Shown here piece by piece: positions 63,627 to 64,000 of a stretch of 64,000 nt of DNA. The stretch spans positions 310,001 through 374,000 of the forward strand of contig NZ_QCXY01000005.1 in the NCBI RefSeq assembly GCF_003347495.1, written 5' to 3'. How positions within the stretch are numbered: position 1 is the stretch's first letter; each line of letters opens with the position of its first letter. A program made the position numbers and the translations under genes. The notes under the pieces were generated by a model. It did no database searches and was not told the DNA's origin. It saw only the letters and a program-made list of their open reading frames with translations. The DNA is from Pleomorphovibrio marinus. Its GTDB lineage: Bacteria; Bacteroidota; Bacteroidia; Cytophagales; Cyclobacteriaceae.

Positions 63627-64000
63627 AAGGGCAATCAATCCCGGATAGGTGGGTCCGGTGAGTATTTACCTAGGAAGGATTTAGTCGGGCCTGCCTTTGG
63701 CAGGAAGGGATCAGTGGAGGCCCACTCGCCAGTCTGACCAGAAAGACAAAAGGATATTTGGGATTGGCCTTTCAAGAAGTTTTAAAAAGACCCTGAGTGA
63801 GCTAAATCCGTCAATTACCGATTCCCTAAATCCTAGAACGGCCTTCCTTTTCCGATAGGGCAGTTTGCAGAGGTTTTTTCAACTTGGGATCCAACTAGCG
63901 CGAGAACTGCTATACTTGATTGCATAGGATATAAAGAAATAAAAGAAGGTTTGTCCAAAAAAACAGATAGTTAAAAGAGTGAGTTAAATTCAAAATATTT
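63627..64000. other. Intergenic tail of the window
   Basis: 374 bp after the M15 gene. A short hairpin CCTGCC/GGCAGG with TTT loop lies at 63690-63704 without a T-run. No gene or RNA was recognised. Confidence 0.3.

Noticed and set aside
63690-63704. CCTGCC/GGCAGG hairpin as terminator of the M15 gene
   Set aside because: Stem is short and no T-run follows in either direction.

Overview
The window looks like a chromosome segment of a marine or aquatic Bacteroidetes bacterium, most likely order Cytophagales, family Cyclobacteriaceae (Algoriphagus/Cyclobacterium/Echinicola type). The reasons are: a TonB-dependent receptor paired with a DUF4249 lipoprotein, many polysaccharide-degrading enzymes (GH29, GH20, GH3, GH78), lipoprotein signals, Bacteroidetes-type promoter matches (TTG, 18-21 bp, TAnnTTTG), no clear Shine-Dalgarno sequences, and moderate GC. 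The genus is an inference from gene content only.

Region 1 (1-38.5 kb) is ordinary chromosomal content. It starts with a broken-off SMP-30/gluconolactonase gene, a secreted M28 peptidase, a TonB receptor with its DUF4249 partner and a VapBC-type toxin-antitoxin pair. Next come GH29 fucosidase, an M23-like/PKD secreted protein, DUF2442 beside a frameshifted DUF4160 relic, and a secreted SUMF1-type protein. The conserved rpsF-rpsR-rplI ribosomal operon follows, then an acyl-CoA ligase. A hexosamine-related block holds GH20 hexosaminidase, a sodium:solute symporter and a GH3-serine hydrolase fusion. After a few small regulatory and lipoprotein genes there is a GntP permease next to a hisD-family dehydrogenase, then GH78 rhamnosidase and a secreted metallophosphoesterase.

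Region 2 (38.6-62.4 kb, all on the minus strand) is a complete extracellular contractile injection system (eCIS; Afp/PVC/AlgoCIS-like). In transcription order it encodes: DUF4255 cap (Afp16-like), an unknown 283-aa protein (cap-adaptor candidate), one very long sheath protein, two tube proteins, a 50-aa DUF5908 protein, a LysM hub protein, a VgrG-like spike, PAAR tip, gp25 wedge, two giant baseplate proteins (Afp11/Afp12-like), an unknown 872-aa protein at the fibre position, tape measure, a 1162-aa DUF4157 (eCIS core) multidomain protein that is the best cargo candidate, a TPR protein and an AAA+ ATPase. The genes are tightly packed except for two spacers (45944-46213 and 54950-55156). One holds a structured element and the other an 80-bp dispersed repeat whose second copy lies upstream of vapBC.

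Region 3 (62.4-64 kb): a divergently transcribed peptidoglycan-binding/M15 peptidase with endolysin-like design starts 442 bp from the first eCIS gene. It is a reasonable candidate for cell lysis and particle release. The most notable points are the roughly 190-residue acidic helical insertion in the single sheath protein, the HNH-like segment plus beta-rich repeats in the DUF4157 protein, the two unassigned conserved eCIS proteins (283 and 872 aa), and the lysin next door. No tRNA, rRNA, CRISPR array or intact insertion sequence was seen.
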